From positions 1 through 26,724 of the IMG/VR virus record IMGVR_UViG_3300046477_000515: DNA of 26,724 bases; one strand, written 5' to 3'. The notes beneath the pieces are model-generated. The model saw only the letters and a list, made by a program, of their open reading frames with translations. It did not search any database and was not told the DNA's origin. Origin of the DNA: a virus. A program made the position numbers and the translations under genes. Positions within the stretch are counted from its first letter, which is position 1, and each line of letters starts with the position of its first letter. Shown piece by piece: positions 19,370 through 26,322 of the stretch.

Positions 19370-20724
19370 GCTGCCTTCTTGCTTATCGAGCCGCGTAGCT
19401 TCCTGGGATAGGCCGTGGTCCCGAACATGTAAGCCGGGTCAGTGGTAGTCCCGAACATGTACTTCGGATCGGACACGGAGCTGAACAAATAAGCCGGATC
19501 AGAAACGGTCCCGAACATATCAGCCGGATCGGGAACCGAGCCGCTCATCGGCGGCTTAGGAACTGATTGCAATCCACCGATAACTTTGTTGTGCGGAAAT
19601 TGGTCGAATGCATATACCAGCGGCGGCCTAAGCATAGCGGCAGTCTGGCCGACGTTCCTCGGCGCCAAGATATCGTCGACGTCTTGATGCAGCGGCGCAT
19701 GAATATTTGCCGCTCCCGGCACCAGTATCGGCGAAGGAAGAAGATCAATATCGGCAACAGAAGCAGCATGCAATGCAACGCTGACAACAAGTTGGGGCGG
19801 CCCATGGAAGGTCTCGGCATCAGACACGAGACCGGGCGCGAAAATGATGGACTGGCCGATAACGCCGGTAGGAACACTGTCATTGTCGGCAAGCAGGCTG
19901 GGCAGCAAGCCGGCGCCGGCGCTCGAACTCGCGGCGAAGACCGTATCGGACGTGGGCAATGCCGCCGGCTGGAGCGCAACGGCGCCCGGAATAACCACGG
20001 CAGCGGGAAAGACATCGACGTCGGGATAAAGCGTTGGGAGTAGATTGCCGCCGAGCGCAAGCCCACCGGGGTAGATCGCGTCGTCGGTGGCATAGAGGGC
20101 GGGTGCGAGGAATTGGGTCGAGAGCCTGATATTGGTTACAGCGATCACATCGGCATCGGTGACCAGCGTCGGCAGAGCGACTTGCGAAAACAGCGGAGGA
20201 TAAGAGGCATCCGGATCGGTAACCAGCGACGGCGAGAGCGGCGCTGCGCCGGCCTGCGCGCCAGGCGCCGATATCGCATCTACATCGGTGACCTTCTGCG
20301 GCAACAATGCCGCCGATGCTGTGGGCGCGTAGGTCGCATCTAGATCAGGGACGAGAGCCGGCAATAACTTCGCGCTGGCAACAGCGGTCGCTGGGATAGC
20401 AGTATCTGGATCGGTGATTGCCGTGGGCGACAGGGTGACAGTCCCAGCCGCAAGAGCTGGGGCCGCGATCGCATCGGCGTCACTGACGGGTATTGGCAAC
20501 AGATACGAGACAGAAGCAGGGGAATAAAAAGCGTCAGCATCGCGAAAACACTGCGGAAAATTGTCGGCGGTTAGAGCTGTGACGTCCGCGGTCCAGCTTG
20601 TGGTATCGGTCGTCGGGGCTGTGATGTCGAATGGCACCAACGTCTGGGTATCGGGATTTGGATTTTGCTCAATCCAAATTCCGACGCCGAAACGTGTTCT
20701 GCCGATGCCAGGAATGAATGGCAT
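19366..20724 (-). CDS. Structural protein of ~14 D-x-D repeats, 452 aa
   Basis: From about residue 60 on, the protein is an array of 14 repeats of about 21-24 residues. Unit pattern: L-x-P-x-hydrophobic, then V-x-D-x-D-x-hydrophobic with P nearby, then a variable Ala/Gly stretch. Units include LLPIPVSDADAIAAP, LLPALVPDLDATYAP and LLPTLYPDVDVFPAA. At the C-terminus (residues about 395-440) there are decapeptides such as DPAYMFGTTA repeated four to five times, encoded by a 30-bp tandem repeat. The repeat unit matches the one in the 546-aa protein at 7499-9139. The first 60 residues differ and have no family. It lies in a head/neck gene area. A repetitive beta structure, perhaps a fibre or sheath, is inferred. 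The ATG lies 1 base after the stop of the preceding gene. Confidence 0.72.
   Translation of the reverse strand: MPFIPGIGRTRFGVGIWIEQNPNPDTQTLVPFDITAPTTDTTSWTADVTALTADNFPQCFRDADAFYSPASVSYLLPIPVSDADAIAAPALAAGTVTLSPTAITDPDTAIPATAVASAKLLPALVPDLDATYAPTASAALLPQKVTDVDAISAPGAQAGAAPLSPSLVTDPDASYPPLFSQVALPTLVTDADVIAVTNIRLSTQFLAPALYATDDAIYPGGLALGGNLLPTLYPDVDVFPAAVVIPGAVALQPAALPTSDTVFAASSSAGAGLLPSLLADNDSVPTGVIGQSIIFAPGLVSDAETFHGPPQLVVSVALHAASVADIDLLPSPILVPGAANIHAPLHQDVDDILAPRNVGQTAAMLRPPLVYAFDQFPHNKVIGGLQSVPKPPMSGSVPDPADMFGTVSDPAYLFSSVSDPKYMFGTTTDPAYMFGTTAYPRKLRGSISKKAA
19417..19546. repeat. 30-bp tandem repeats (decapeptide repeats)
   Basis: Units start at 19417, 19447, 19477 and 19507, exactly 30 bases apart, with a fifth degenerate one. 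A shared core is TCCCGAACATGTAAGCCGG with changes. Each unit encodes (S/T)DPxYMFGTx on the minus strand. The array lies at the 3' end of the repeat-protein gene and could vary in copy number. Confidence 0.75.
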
Positions 20725-20725
20725 T

Positions 20726-21259
20726 TTAATTCCAGGAACGCCAGATATGCCATAGCGGGATGACAGACGGCGCGACGCTGAAGGTCAAACCGATCCAGAG
20801 CGCACTTGCAACCGTCGTGTCGACTGACGTCGGCCCGCCAGAATGTGCAACGTAAGTCGCGCTGGCAGCGGTCGCTATTGCACCACCGCTCGACCACTCT
20901 CCCGAACAAACAACCGATGAGTTGGCGCCGGGGAGCCCTATCGAGCGAAATGCCAGATAACAGCGGTAAATAAAAGGCGCAGTGGTGATGCTCGGCACCA
21001 CGGTTTGCACTGGTGAAACGGTCAATGCAACGCCGCCGATGACGGTGCCGTAGCGCGGCTGGATCGTCAGCGTCCCGCTCGCGCCGGTAGTCACCGTTCC
21101 GCCGACGGCGAGCTCGTACACCTTGCCAGCACGCGGATCAAAAGCCGGGATCGGCGTGTACAGCGTTGGAATCAACACTGTTTCTGTTGTAGCGGTAATG
21201 GTGGCGAACGAGGCATTGACCGGCTCGCTCAAAACATCCGCAAAGTATTGTCTCGACAT
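20726..21259 (-). CDS. Phage structural protein, 177 aa, possible jelly roll
   Basis: MSRQYFADVLSEPVNASFAT is followed by beta segments (TTETVLIPTLYTP, KVYELAVGGTVTTGASGTLT, FIYRCYLAFRSIG) and a Ser/Gly/Ala-rich loop leading to ALWIGLTFSVAPSVIPLWHI. This reads as a beta sandwich, and a decoration or fibre-base protein is plausible. It has AGGAG upstream and its ATG overlaps the preceding stop (TGATG). No firm family. Confidence 0.62.
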   Translation of the reverse strand: MSRQYFADVLSEPVNASFATITATTETVLIPTLYTPIPAFDPRAGKVYELAVGGTVTTGASGTLTIQPRYGTVIGGVALTVSPVQTVVPSITTAPFIYRCYLAFRSIGLPGANSSVVCSGEWSSGGAIATAASATYVAHSGGPTSVDTTVASALWIGLTFSVAPSVIPLWHIWRSWN

Positions 21260-21540
21260 CAGCCCATTCTCCTGACGCTGTTCGTGATGAAATCGCCCAG
21301 CGTCAGCGGCGGGGCGCCCTCCTGCGCTCGTATCCGGTTCTCGTGATCGTACAGCACCGATTGCTCTGCGGTTGGCTCTGGCGCCACCGGCTCAGGCGGT
21401 ACGTAGGGATCGGGCACGCCGCCCTCGGCCAGCCATTGCTCGTATTCGATGCGGTCGCGATTTGCCGGGTCGTTTGGAATGCACGCACCGTCCGAAGTGC
21501 GGATCACGGAGTCGGTGTTTGTTAGTTGATAGTCTGCCAT
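21259..21540 (-). CDS. Small fibre-associated protein, 93 aa
   Basis: The core reads SDGACIPNDPANRDRIEYEQ then WLAEGGVPDPYVPPEPVAPE, a pattern I associate with small proteins encoded next to tail fibre genes (XkdW-like or tail fibre assembly-like). The C-terminal third is a helix with YDHENRIRAQEGAP. It starts 1 base after the stop of the fibre gene (21542) and overlaps the next start. A chaperone or adaptor for the fibre is inference. Confidence 0.6.
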   Translation of the reverse strand: MADYQLTNTDSVIRTSDGACIPNDPANRDRIEYEQWLAEGGVPDPYVPPEPVAPEPTAEQSVLYDHENRIRAQEGAPPLTLGDFITNSVRRMG

Positions 21541-21541
21541 C

Positions 21542-22780
21542 TCAAAGCCTCGCGTCCAATTGTAGATCGAAGCTATAGCCTGTGTTCACCGTCAACGGGG
21601 TGCCTGAGAAGATGACCCCACTCAGTCGATCTGGCGTAAGCACGCTGGTTGCGGTCAAAGTTGCTGCAAGGTAAGCACCGTTGAAATCATTTCTGACCTG
21701 ATTTTGCACGCCATTACACCATATCGAAAGAGTCGGTTGCGCGCGCATTGGGTCGAACTTCCACGAGCCGAAGATGGCGTTAGTCCCCACCGTATAGGTG
21801 TTGCCCATAAGCGAGCCACTTCCCCCGCCTTTCGGCACCTGACTGTTCGTGCATTGCCAGTAGCGACGGCAAAGCAAAAGTTCCTGATCGAACGACCGCA
21901 TGATGAACGGCGAGCGCGCGGCGGATGGCGCCTCGATGCCGGGCAGCACGACCAGGCCGGTGAGGCGGAAGGAGTCGGATGTCGCAGCAACCGCATTCAC
22001 CTGTCCTGGCGCAGCGGAATAGTTTCCTGCCAACCAAGTATTTGCCGATGATGCCGTTGCGCTAGAGCCTGCCGCCAGCGCAAAAACAACACTCATTCCA
22101 ACCGTGTTGTCGGTAGCCCAGACGCCTGCTGTGTCGCCCGGAATGGTGACGACATTGTACTGCCCTACGTCAGCAGCACTCTGCGTATAGGTAAAGGCAT
22201 AGCAACGATTGCTGGCGCTGTTGAGAACAGTACCGCTGTAAAGGCCCGGCCTGTGGTGGCTCGTCCAGAAGCCCAGCGTAATCGGCTGCGCATTTACAGT
22301 GCCCCACGCCAGCCGGGCAACGCGATAGCCTTCGATGGGTTGATAGATCTGCGCCACATCGGAAGCGCCGAGCGAGACTTCTGGCGTTTGAACACTCACA
22401 CCCAATGAGCGAGCAAATCCCGGAACAATATTCGACGTCTGCGCAGCAGTGACCACCATCGTGCCGACGAAATACAGCCTCCAGTTATCGCAAGGATAAC
22501 TACCGTTAACGGTGGTCCCGCTGGCAGCTTTCTCTTGGCTGACCTCCATTCCTCCGTTGATCTGCATACCGTTGTAGGCGAGCGCATCGAACGGCGCGGC
22601 GTAGACGTTGCTGCGGCCCTGCGTCTGCTGCGTATCTGTCAGCGATTGCGGGATGTCGACGCGCACCGGCGCGCCGTAAAGCTCGGTGAAATTTCCATTC
22701 GCCTTTATCCACGCGGTCCGCATCGGATCGCCCGTGCTATCATTCGGCGCCGAGCCCACATTGATGATCTGTTGAGTCAC
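21542..22780 (-). CDS. Tail fibre protein, 412 aa
   Basis: GTG start at 22780, 3 bases after the stop of the previous gene. The N-terminus INVGSAPNDSTGDPMRTAWI then KANGNFTELYG is the anchor motif of many virion fibres. Then QINGGMEVSQEKAASGTTVN, then DNWRLYFVGTMVV, a pattern seen in fibres and sugar-binding virion proteins. The rest is a long beta-rich region with Ser/Ala/Thr-rich loops and no chaperone domain. It lies in a block of fibre genes between capsid and neck genes. It probably binds the host surface. Confidence 0.72.
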   Translation of the reverse strand: MTQQIINVGSAPNDSTGDPMRTAWIKANGNFTELYGAPVRVDIPQSLTDTQQTQGRSNVYAAPFDALAYNGMQINGGMEVSQEKAASGTTVNGSYPCDNWRLYFVGTMVVTAAQTSNIVPGFARSLGVSVQTPEVSLGASDVAQIYQPIEGYRVARLAWGTVNAQPITLGFWTSHHRPGLYSGTVLNSASNRCYAFTYTQSAADVGQYNVVTIPGDTAGVWATDNTVGMSVVFALAAGSSATASSANTWLAGNYSAAPGQVNAVAATSDSFRLTGLVVLPGIEAPSAARSPFIMRSFDQELLLCRRYWQCTNSQVPKGGGSGSLMGNTYTVGTNAIFGSWKFDPMRAQPTLSIWCNGVQNQVRNDFNGAYLAATLTATSVLTPDRLSGVIFSGTPLTVNTGYSFDLQLDARL

Positions 22781-22783
22781 CGA

Positions 22784-23110
22784 CTATCTGCCATTCTTCT
22801 TCAGGTCGAATTCATCTTCCATGTGGTAGGCCATGCGGACAACTTGCGTGTGCGGGATCACCGTCCTTCGTCTGCCTGTGACAGCGTCATAGTGGTTGGC
22901 CAGAAGCATCTGCTTGCCGCGCCCGAACAGCTCGTCGAATTTCTGTTCGGCATCCTTCCGCAAAGGATAGTTCTGCCGGATCGCATTGATCAGCACGTTG
23001 ACGGCGGCTCCCATCACCGCATCCAAAGGCATGCCGATCGACGCACGGGTGATGACGTCGAACAGCAGTTTTTCGTTCTGCGGTAGATTTTTTAGGGGAT
23101 CGCTAACCAT
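22784..23110 (-). CDS. Small helical phage protein, 108 aa
   Basis: The ATG at 23110 overlaps the stop of the S74 protein by 8 bases and gives MVSDPLKNLPQNEKLLFDVI. The protein is helical and charged (NVLINAIRQNYPLRKDAEQK, KFDELFGRGKQMLLANHYDA) with a conserved-looking turn TGRRRTVIPHTQVVRMAYHM. No known family. The longer in-frame ATG at 23161 is unlikely. It lies in the fibre block; it may be a chaperone or small adaptor. Confidence 0.65.
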   Translation of the reverse strand: MVSDPLKNLPQNEKLLFDVITRASIGMPLDAVMGAAVNVLINAIRQNYPLRKDAEQKFDELFGRGKQMLLANHYDAVTGRRRTVIPHTQVVRMAYHMEDEFDLKKNGR

Positions 23111-23732
23111 GAATGGCGTGATCCATGACCTTCGCGTAGTCGACGGCCTGATAGGCGCCAAACCGGCCGACGCAATCCGGATATTGCTGCGCTACTTCGT
23201 GCGCCAACACGCCAACCGAAGGGGTGTGCGAGCGGCGGTAGTTGTAGCGGTACAGCGGCAGGCCATCCGGCAACTCACCGATGCGGATGATGTCTTCCTT
23301 CGCCTCGGCATCGCTCAAGGTAAATATCCCCGAGGCGTTCCAAGTGATGACGATGTTGCCTCCATTAGGTGTGACTGGCAAACCAGTCACCGACGTATCT
23401 TCGAACAGCACCAGGCGCCAGGTGGTGTTGGCTCCGGCGTTCTGCCGGTAGATCACGATCGCCCCGACCACCGTGCCCGAGACCGCCGTGAAGGTGACGT
23501 CGTCACCGTCGAACGTCCCATTGGCGACCGTCGGGGTGGTGATCGGCTGCGGCGTGCCGACGATGTTCGTCAGTGACGAATAAAATTGATGCGCGGCCGA
23601 ATACGCGTACCCGGACGAGGTCGTGATCAAGGCAGCGTAGGGCGCATTACTGCCCGTCTGGTTGAGTGACTTGTTGGCGTCGGCTTCGGTGAGAAGCGAC
23701 TGCTTGAATAGCGGGTAGACTGCGTTAGCCAT
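23103..23732 (-). CDS. Fibre/decoration protein with C-terminal S74 intramolecular chaperone, 209 aa
   Basis: Residues 1-138 form a beta-rich domain: MANAVYPLFKQSLLTEADAN, then GDDVTFTAVSGTVVGAIVIY and NTTWRLVLFEDT. From residue 138 the sequence FTLSDAEAKEDIIRIGELPD then GLPLYRYNYRRSHTPSVGVL, AHEVAQQYPDCVG and AVDYAKVM matches the peptidase S74 (endosialidase-type) chaperone. In that family, the Ser of SD and a Lys five residues later make the catalytic pair; here these are Ser140 and Lys145. The domain trimerises a fibre and then cuts itself off, so the mature protein would be ~139 aa. AGGAGG precedes the ATG. It is short for an S74 fibre, and the first domain is unlike a long fibre. Confidence 0.8.
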   Translation of the reverse strand: MANAVYPLFKQSLLTEADANKSLNQTGSNAPYAALITTSSGYAYSAAHQFYSSLTNIVGTPQPITTPTVANGTFDGDDVTFTAVSGTVVGAIVIYRQNAGANTTWRLVLFEDTSVTGLPVTPNGGNIVITWNASGIFTLSDAEAKEDIIRIGELPDGLPLYRYNYRRSHTPSVGVLAHEVAQQYPDCVGRFGAYQAVDYAKVMDHAIHG

Positions 23733-23767
23733 GACGCTGGCCTCCTATGAAGAACTGGGGGATATGG

Positions 23768-23793
23768 AAAAACGGGGCGAGCGCTGGCACCCC
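23768..23793 (-). terminator. Weak rho-independent terminator after the 152-aa gene
   Basis: On the minus strand GGGGTG and CGCCCC (23788-23793 and 23774-23779, with one G-T pair) form a 6-bp stem around an 8-base loop, followed by GTTTTT. It sits between the capsid genes and the fibre block and may reduce read-through. Confidence 0.45.
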
Positions 23794-23809
23794 AAACGAA
23801 ACGCAGGCG

Positions 23810-24268
23810 CTACTTCTTCTTGGCCGGAGCGTCCGGTGCCTCGGCAACCGTGTTCAGCGCATCCACGCCACCACGGCCCATGATGCCGATGCCGGTTTCG
23901 GCGGCGAGCTTCTGCCAATCCTTCTTGGCCATCTTCTCACGCGCCTCCTTGCCAGCCTCCTGGCCTGCCTGCATCAGCTCGGTTTCCTTCTCGGCCAATG
24001 CATGGCGTGACTTCTGCTCTTCCGGTGTCGCGGCCTCGACCTCGGACGGCTCTTCCTTCTCGGGCTCGTGGCCCGAAACCTCGAGATGGCTCCCGCGCTT
24101 TGACGCATCCTGCAGGATCTTCGCCTGTGGCTCCGCGACCTCGACCTCGGCCTCTTGGCCGGGGCCGATTACCTTTGCCTCACCGCTGGCGGCATGCAGA
24201 ACGTGCGGGGCCTTACCGGTGTTCTTGACTTTGATCGTCTGCTTCGCGACTTCCTTGTGCTCGGTCAT
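23810..24268 (-). CDS. Charged helical protein next to capsid genes, 152 aa
   Basis: The protein is small, soluble and highly charged. N-terminal ~60 residues (TIKVKNTGKAPHVLHAASGE, then VIGPGQEAEVEVAEPQAKIL) look like a small beta fold. The middle is Glu/Lys/Ala-rich (KEREMAKKDWQ-like helices), and the end is KKK. It has AGGAGAAC 5 to 12 bases before the ATG. It is directly downstream of the major capsid gene. It may be a head completion or decoration protein. The longer frame (23810-25087) reads through capsid coding DNA in another phase and is rejected. Confidence 0.65.
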   Translation of the reverse strand: MTEHKEVAKQTIKVKNTGKAPHVLHAASGEAKVIGPGQEAEVEVAEPQAKILQDASKRGSHLEVSGHEPEKEEPSEVEAATPEEQKSRHALAEKETELMQAGQEAGKEAREKMAKKDWQKLAAETGIGIMGRGGVDALNTVAEAPDAPAKKK

Positions 24269-24279
24269 AGAAGTTCTCC

Positions 24280-25233
24280 TCAAATTCCATCCAGGTATTG
24301 CATTGACTTGGGCCTTCTCACCTCGACGCCGCCGGTACGGAAGATGCCGGGAACGTCGAACCGGAGCGTCGTGACTTGCATCGGCGGTCGGAAATTGAAC
24401 GGCATCGGCAGATGCAGCTTGAGAATTTCCGGGGCACGCCGGTAGGCGATGGCACGGGCAACACCGCCGGCACCCGCCGTCTCGAGTCCGCGCACCGTGC
24501 GGATCGTGAGCGGATTGCCGGTCAACGCGGTGTAAGCATTGCCGGTCTGGACGAGGTTGAGCCCAGTAACCGCCGTATTGGTGACGAGCGATTGTGCCAA
24601 TGCCGTGAACCGATCCGGCGGCAGCAACAGCGTATCGGCGATTTCCGTTGTCAACGAGACGGTATAAACTCCCGACAGGATCAGGCCGATGTCGCGAGCC
24701 ATCTGGTTGGCGGTCTTGGTCGACCACAAGGCCGACGAGCCGGTACCATCCGCTGGTGCGCCGGTGATCGTGACGTTCGGATCGTTCGTGAGCCCGGTCC
24801 AGCCCTTGGTGGTGTCGCCGAAGAACGCAATGCGATCGATCATTTCCTCGGAGGCTCGGCGCGCAGCCTTGGCGCGTTCCATGACCCTGTTGATGGTCGG
24901 GCCGGAAATCATTGCTTGTTGGCCGGTCTCCTCCAAGGTCCAGTAGTAGCCGATCGCGGCCATTTCGATGCCCTGCTCGAATTTGTTGAGCATGACATCT
25001 GCGAACGGGACGTCTGCCGCAAGGTGATTGAACCAGCCTGCTTGGCCGACCTTGTCGCTCGATAAGAACGCGACCGATTTCATCCACTCATTGCCCGACG
25101 AATCGATCGGCACCAGGTTGGGATATTGGATCTCGGGATAGGCCACCTCGTACACTTGAGGCTCGATATATTGTGCCTGCTGCACCACGAAGCTGAGCGC
25201 CTGCTGAGCAGCATCGCCGAATTGGTAACTCAT
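24280..25233 (-). CDS. Major capsid protein, DUF2184 family, 317 aa
   Basis: The order of features fits DUF2184 HK97-fold coat proteins: a helical N-arm (MSYQFGDAAQQALSFVVQQA), then EVAYPEIQYPNLVPIDSSGN, the long axis helix NRVMERAKAARRASEEMIDR, the segment AFFGDTTKGWTGLTNDPNV, and C-terminal strands LPMPFNFRPPMQVTTLRFDV. Length (317 aa) is usual. GGAGACC lies before the ATG. It follows the cement gene by about 24 bases and precedes the 152-aa gene. It would form the shell together with the scaffold made from 25762-26322. Confidence 0.85.
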   Translation of the reverse strand: MSYQFGDAAQQALSFVVQQAQYIEPQVYEVAYPEIQYPNLVPIDSSGNEWMKSVAFLSSDKVGQAGWFNHLAADVPFADVMLNKFEQGIEMAAIGYYWTLEETGQQAMISGPTINRVMERAKAARRASEEMIDRIAFFGDTTKGWTGLTNDPNVTITGAPADGTGSSALWSTKTANQMARDIGLILSGVYTVSLTTEIADTLLLPPDRFTALAQSLVTNTAVTGLNLVQTGNAYTALTGNPLTIRTVRGLETAGAGGVARAIAYRRAPEILKLHLPMPFNFRPPMQVTTLRFDVPGIFRTGGVEVRRPKSMQYLDGI

Positions 25234-25257
25234 GTGTTGGTCTCCATCCTTGCCGGG

Positions 25258-25728
25258 TTACGCACCCGGAGCGGTTGCGGTAAGCCGCAGCAGCGCGAGC
25301 TGGCCGGCGCTGGCCGATGTGATGTAGCGCGAGGCCGGAATCGCCACGCCGGCCGCGACTGGGTTGAGCTGACCGGTCGTCGAATCGTAGGTCGCCGCCA
25401 AGCCGTGCGTGACGGCCGCGACCGGACGCACCCAGATATCGCCCTCGTTCAACACCGCCATACTATCGCGCTGTTGATACAGATCGACGGTCTGACCGGA
25501 TTTGATAATGAGCGTCGTGTCGATGGCGGTAATGCCGATGAATTTTGTGGCGCCGCCGAGCACCGCGCCGCGCGCATTGGTGCCTTCCGACACCGCGCGC
25601 CCGAATGCGATGCCAGCCGCGGTTTCGCAGAGTCGAGTCTCTACATCATCATCATCAAGCATGCTGGCGATCTGACCTTCCAGGCCAGGCTGAAGCGTCG
25701 CGGAATAAGTAGTTTGAACAGCAGGCAT
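25258..25728 (-). CDS. Capsid cement/decoration protein, 156 aa
   Basis: A small beta protein: MPAVQTTYSATLQPGLEGQI, then CETAAGIAFGRAVSEGTNA, TKFIGITAIDTTL, DLYQQRDSMAVLNEGDIWVR, PASRYITSASAGQLALLRLT. The order and the NEGDIWV-like motif resemble phage cement proteins encoded between scaffold and coat. AGGAGG lies 6 bases before the ATG. Such proteins sit on the outer shell and stabilise expanded heads. Confidence 0.78.
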   Translation of the reverse strand: MPAVQTTYSATLQPGLEGQIASMLDDDDVETRLCETAAGIAFGRAVSEGTNARGAVLGGATKFIGITAIDTTLIIKSGQTVDLYQQRDSMAVLNEGDIWVRPVAAVTHGLAATYDSTTGQLNPVAAGVAIPASRYITSASAGQLALLRLTATAPGA

Positions 25729-25761
25729 GTGCTGCCTCCTTTCGCTGTTACGGGTTTGGGG

Positions 25762-26322
25762 TTACGCACTCTTGGCCTTGTAGGCGTTGGTTAGGCCGTC
25801 GACATATTTTGCGTAGGCCGCCTGGGACGGACTCAAGCTCGGGTTGGGCAGTGGCCGCGACCATGCATCGATCGTCCGCTGCAATCCGCCTTTCTTGACT
25901 TCCCGCGTCACAGCGCGGAATACGCCGTTGATGGCTTCGTCCGACATCGTCTTGGCGTCGTCGTCACCGATCTCGGCGGCCACAACCTCGCGCTTGATTT
26001 GAATGTCGGTCTTGCCGTCGGTGACCAGCTTGTCTCCGAGCACGCACCGCGCGCGGTCGAACACTTCCATGCTTTCGCGGATGGACTGGTCGCGTTTCTG
26101 CGGCGTCCATTCGGCGTCGGCGAGTTTCTTGGTGAGACCGATGATCTCGCCGTCCTTGGTCTCGAGCGCCTTGCCGAGTACGGCGAGCTGCGCGTTCAAC
26201 TCGCCCAGCTTCTTTTCGTTGTCGGCCAGCTTGCTTTGCAGGCCGCCGAGGAAACGGTCGAGAATCTGACCGTCCTTGTCCTCGAGCTCGATCTGCACGC
26301 CGTCGATCGTCTTTGTGCTCAT
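25762..26322 (-). CDS. Nested internal start: scaffold protein, 186 aa
   Basis: Inside the DUF2213 gene an ATG at 26322 (MSTKTIDGVQIELEDKDGQI) is preceded 10 bases upstream by AAAGGAG (26332-26338 region), a strong ribosome binding site, directly after a short GC hairpin (26342-26354). The start falls exactly at the join between protease and coiled-coil tail. A separate scaffold would therefore be made in excess, as lambda does with C and Nu3. The frame is the same; only the start differs. Confidence 0.65.
   Translation of the reverse strand: MSTKTIDGVQIELEDKDGQILDRFLGGLQSKLADNEKKLGELNAQLAVLGKALETKDGEIIGLTKKLADAEWTPQKRDQSIRESMEVFDRARCVLGDKLVTDGKTDIQIKREVVAAEIGDDDAKTMSDEAINGVFRAVTREVKKGGLQRTIDAWSRPLPNPSLSPSQAAYAKYVDGLTNAYKAKSA

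Noticed and set aside
23810-25087. 425-codon minus-strand frame
   Set aside because: Its first part is another phase of the major capsid gene and has a His/Arg/Gly-rich shadow composition. Only the last 152 codons, with their own AGGAG site, are a real gene.
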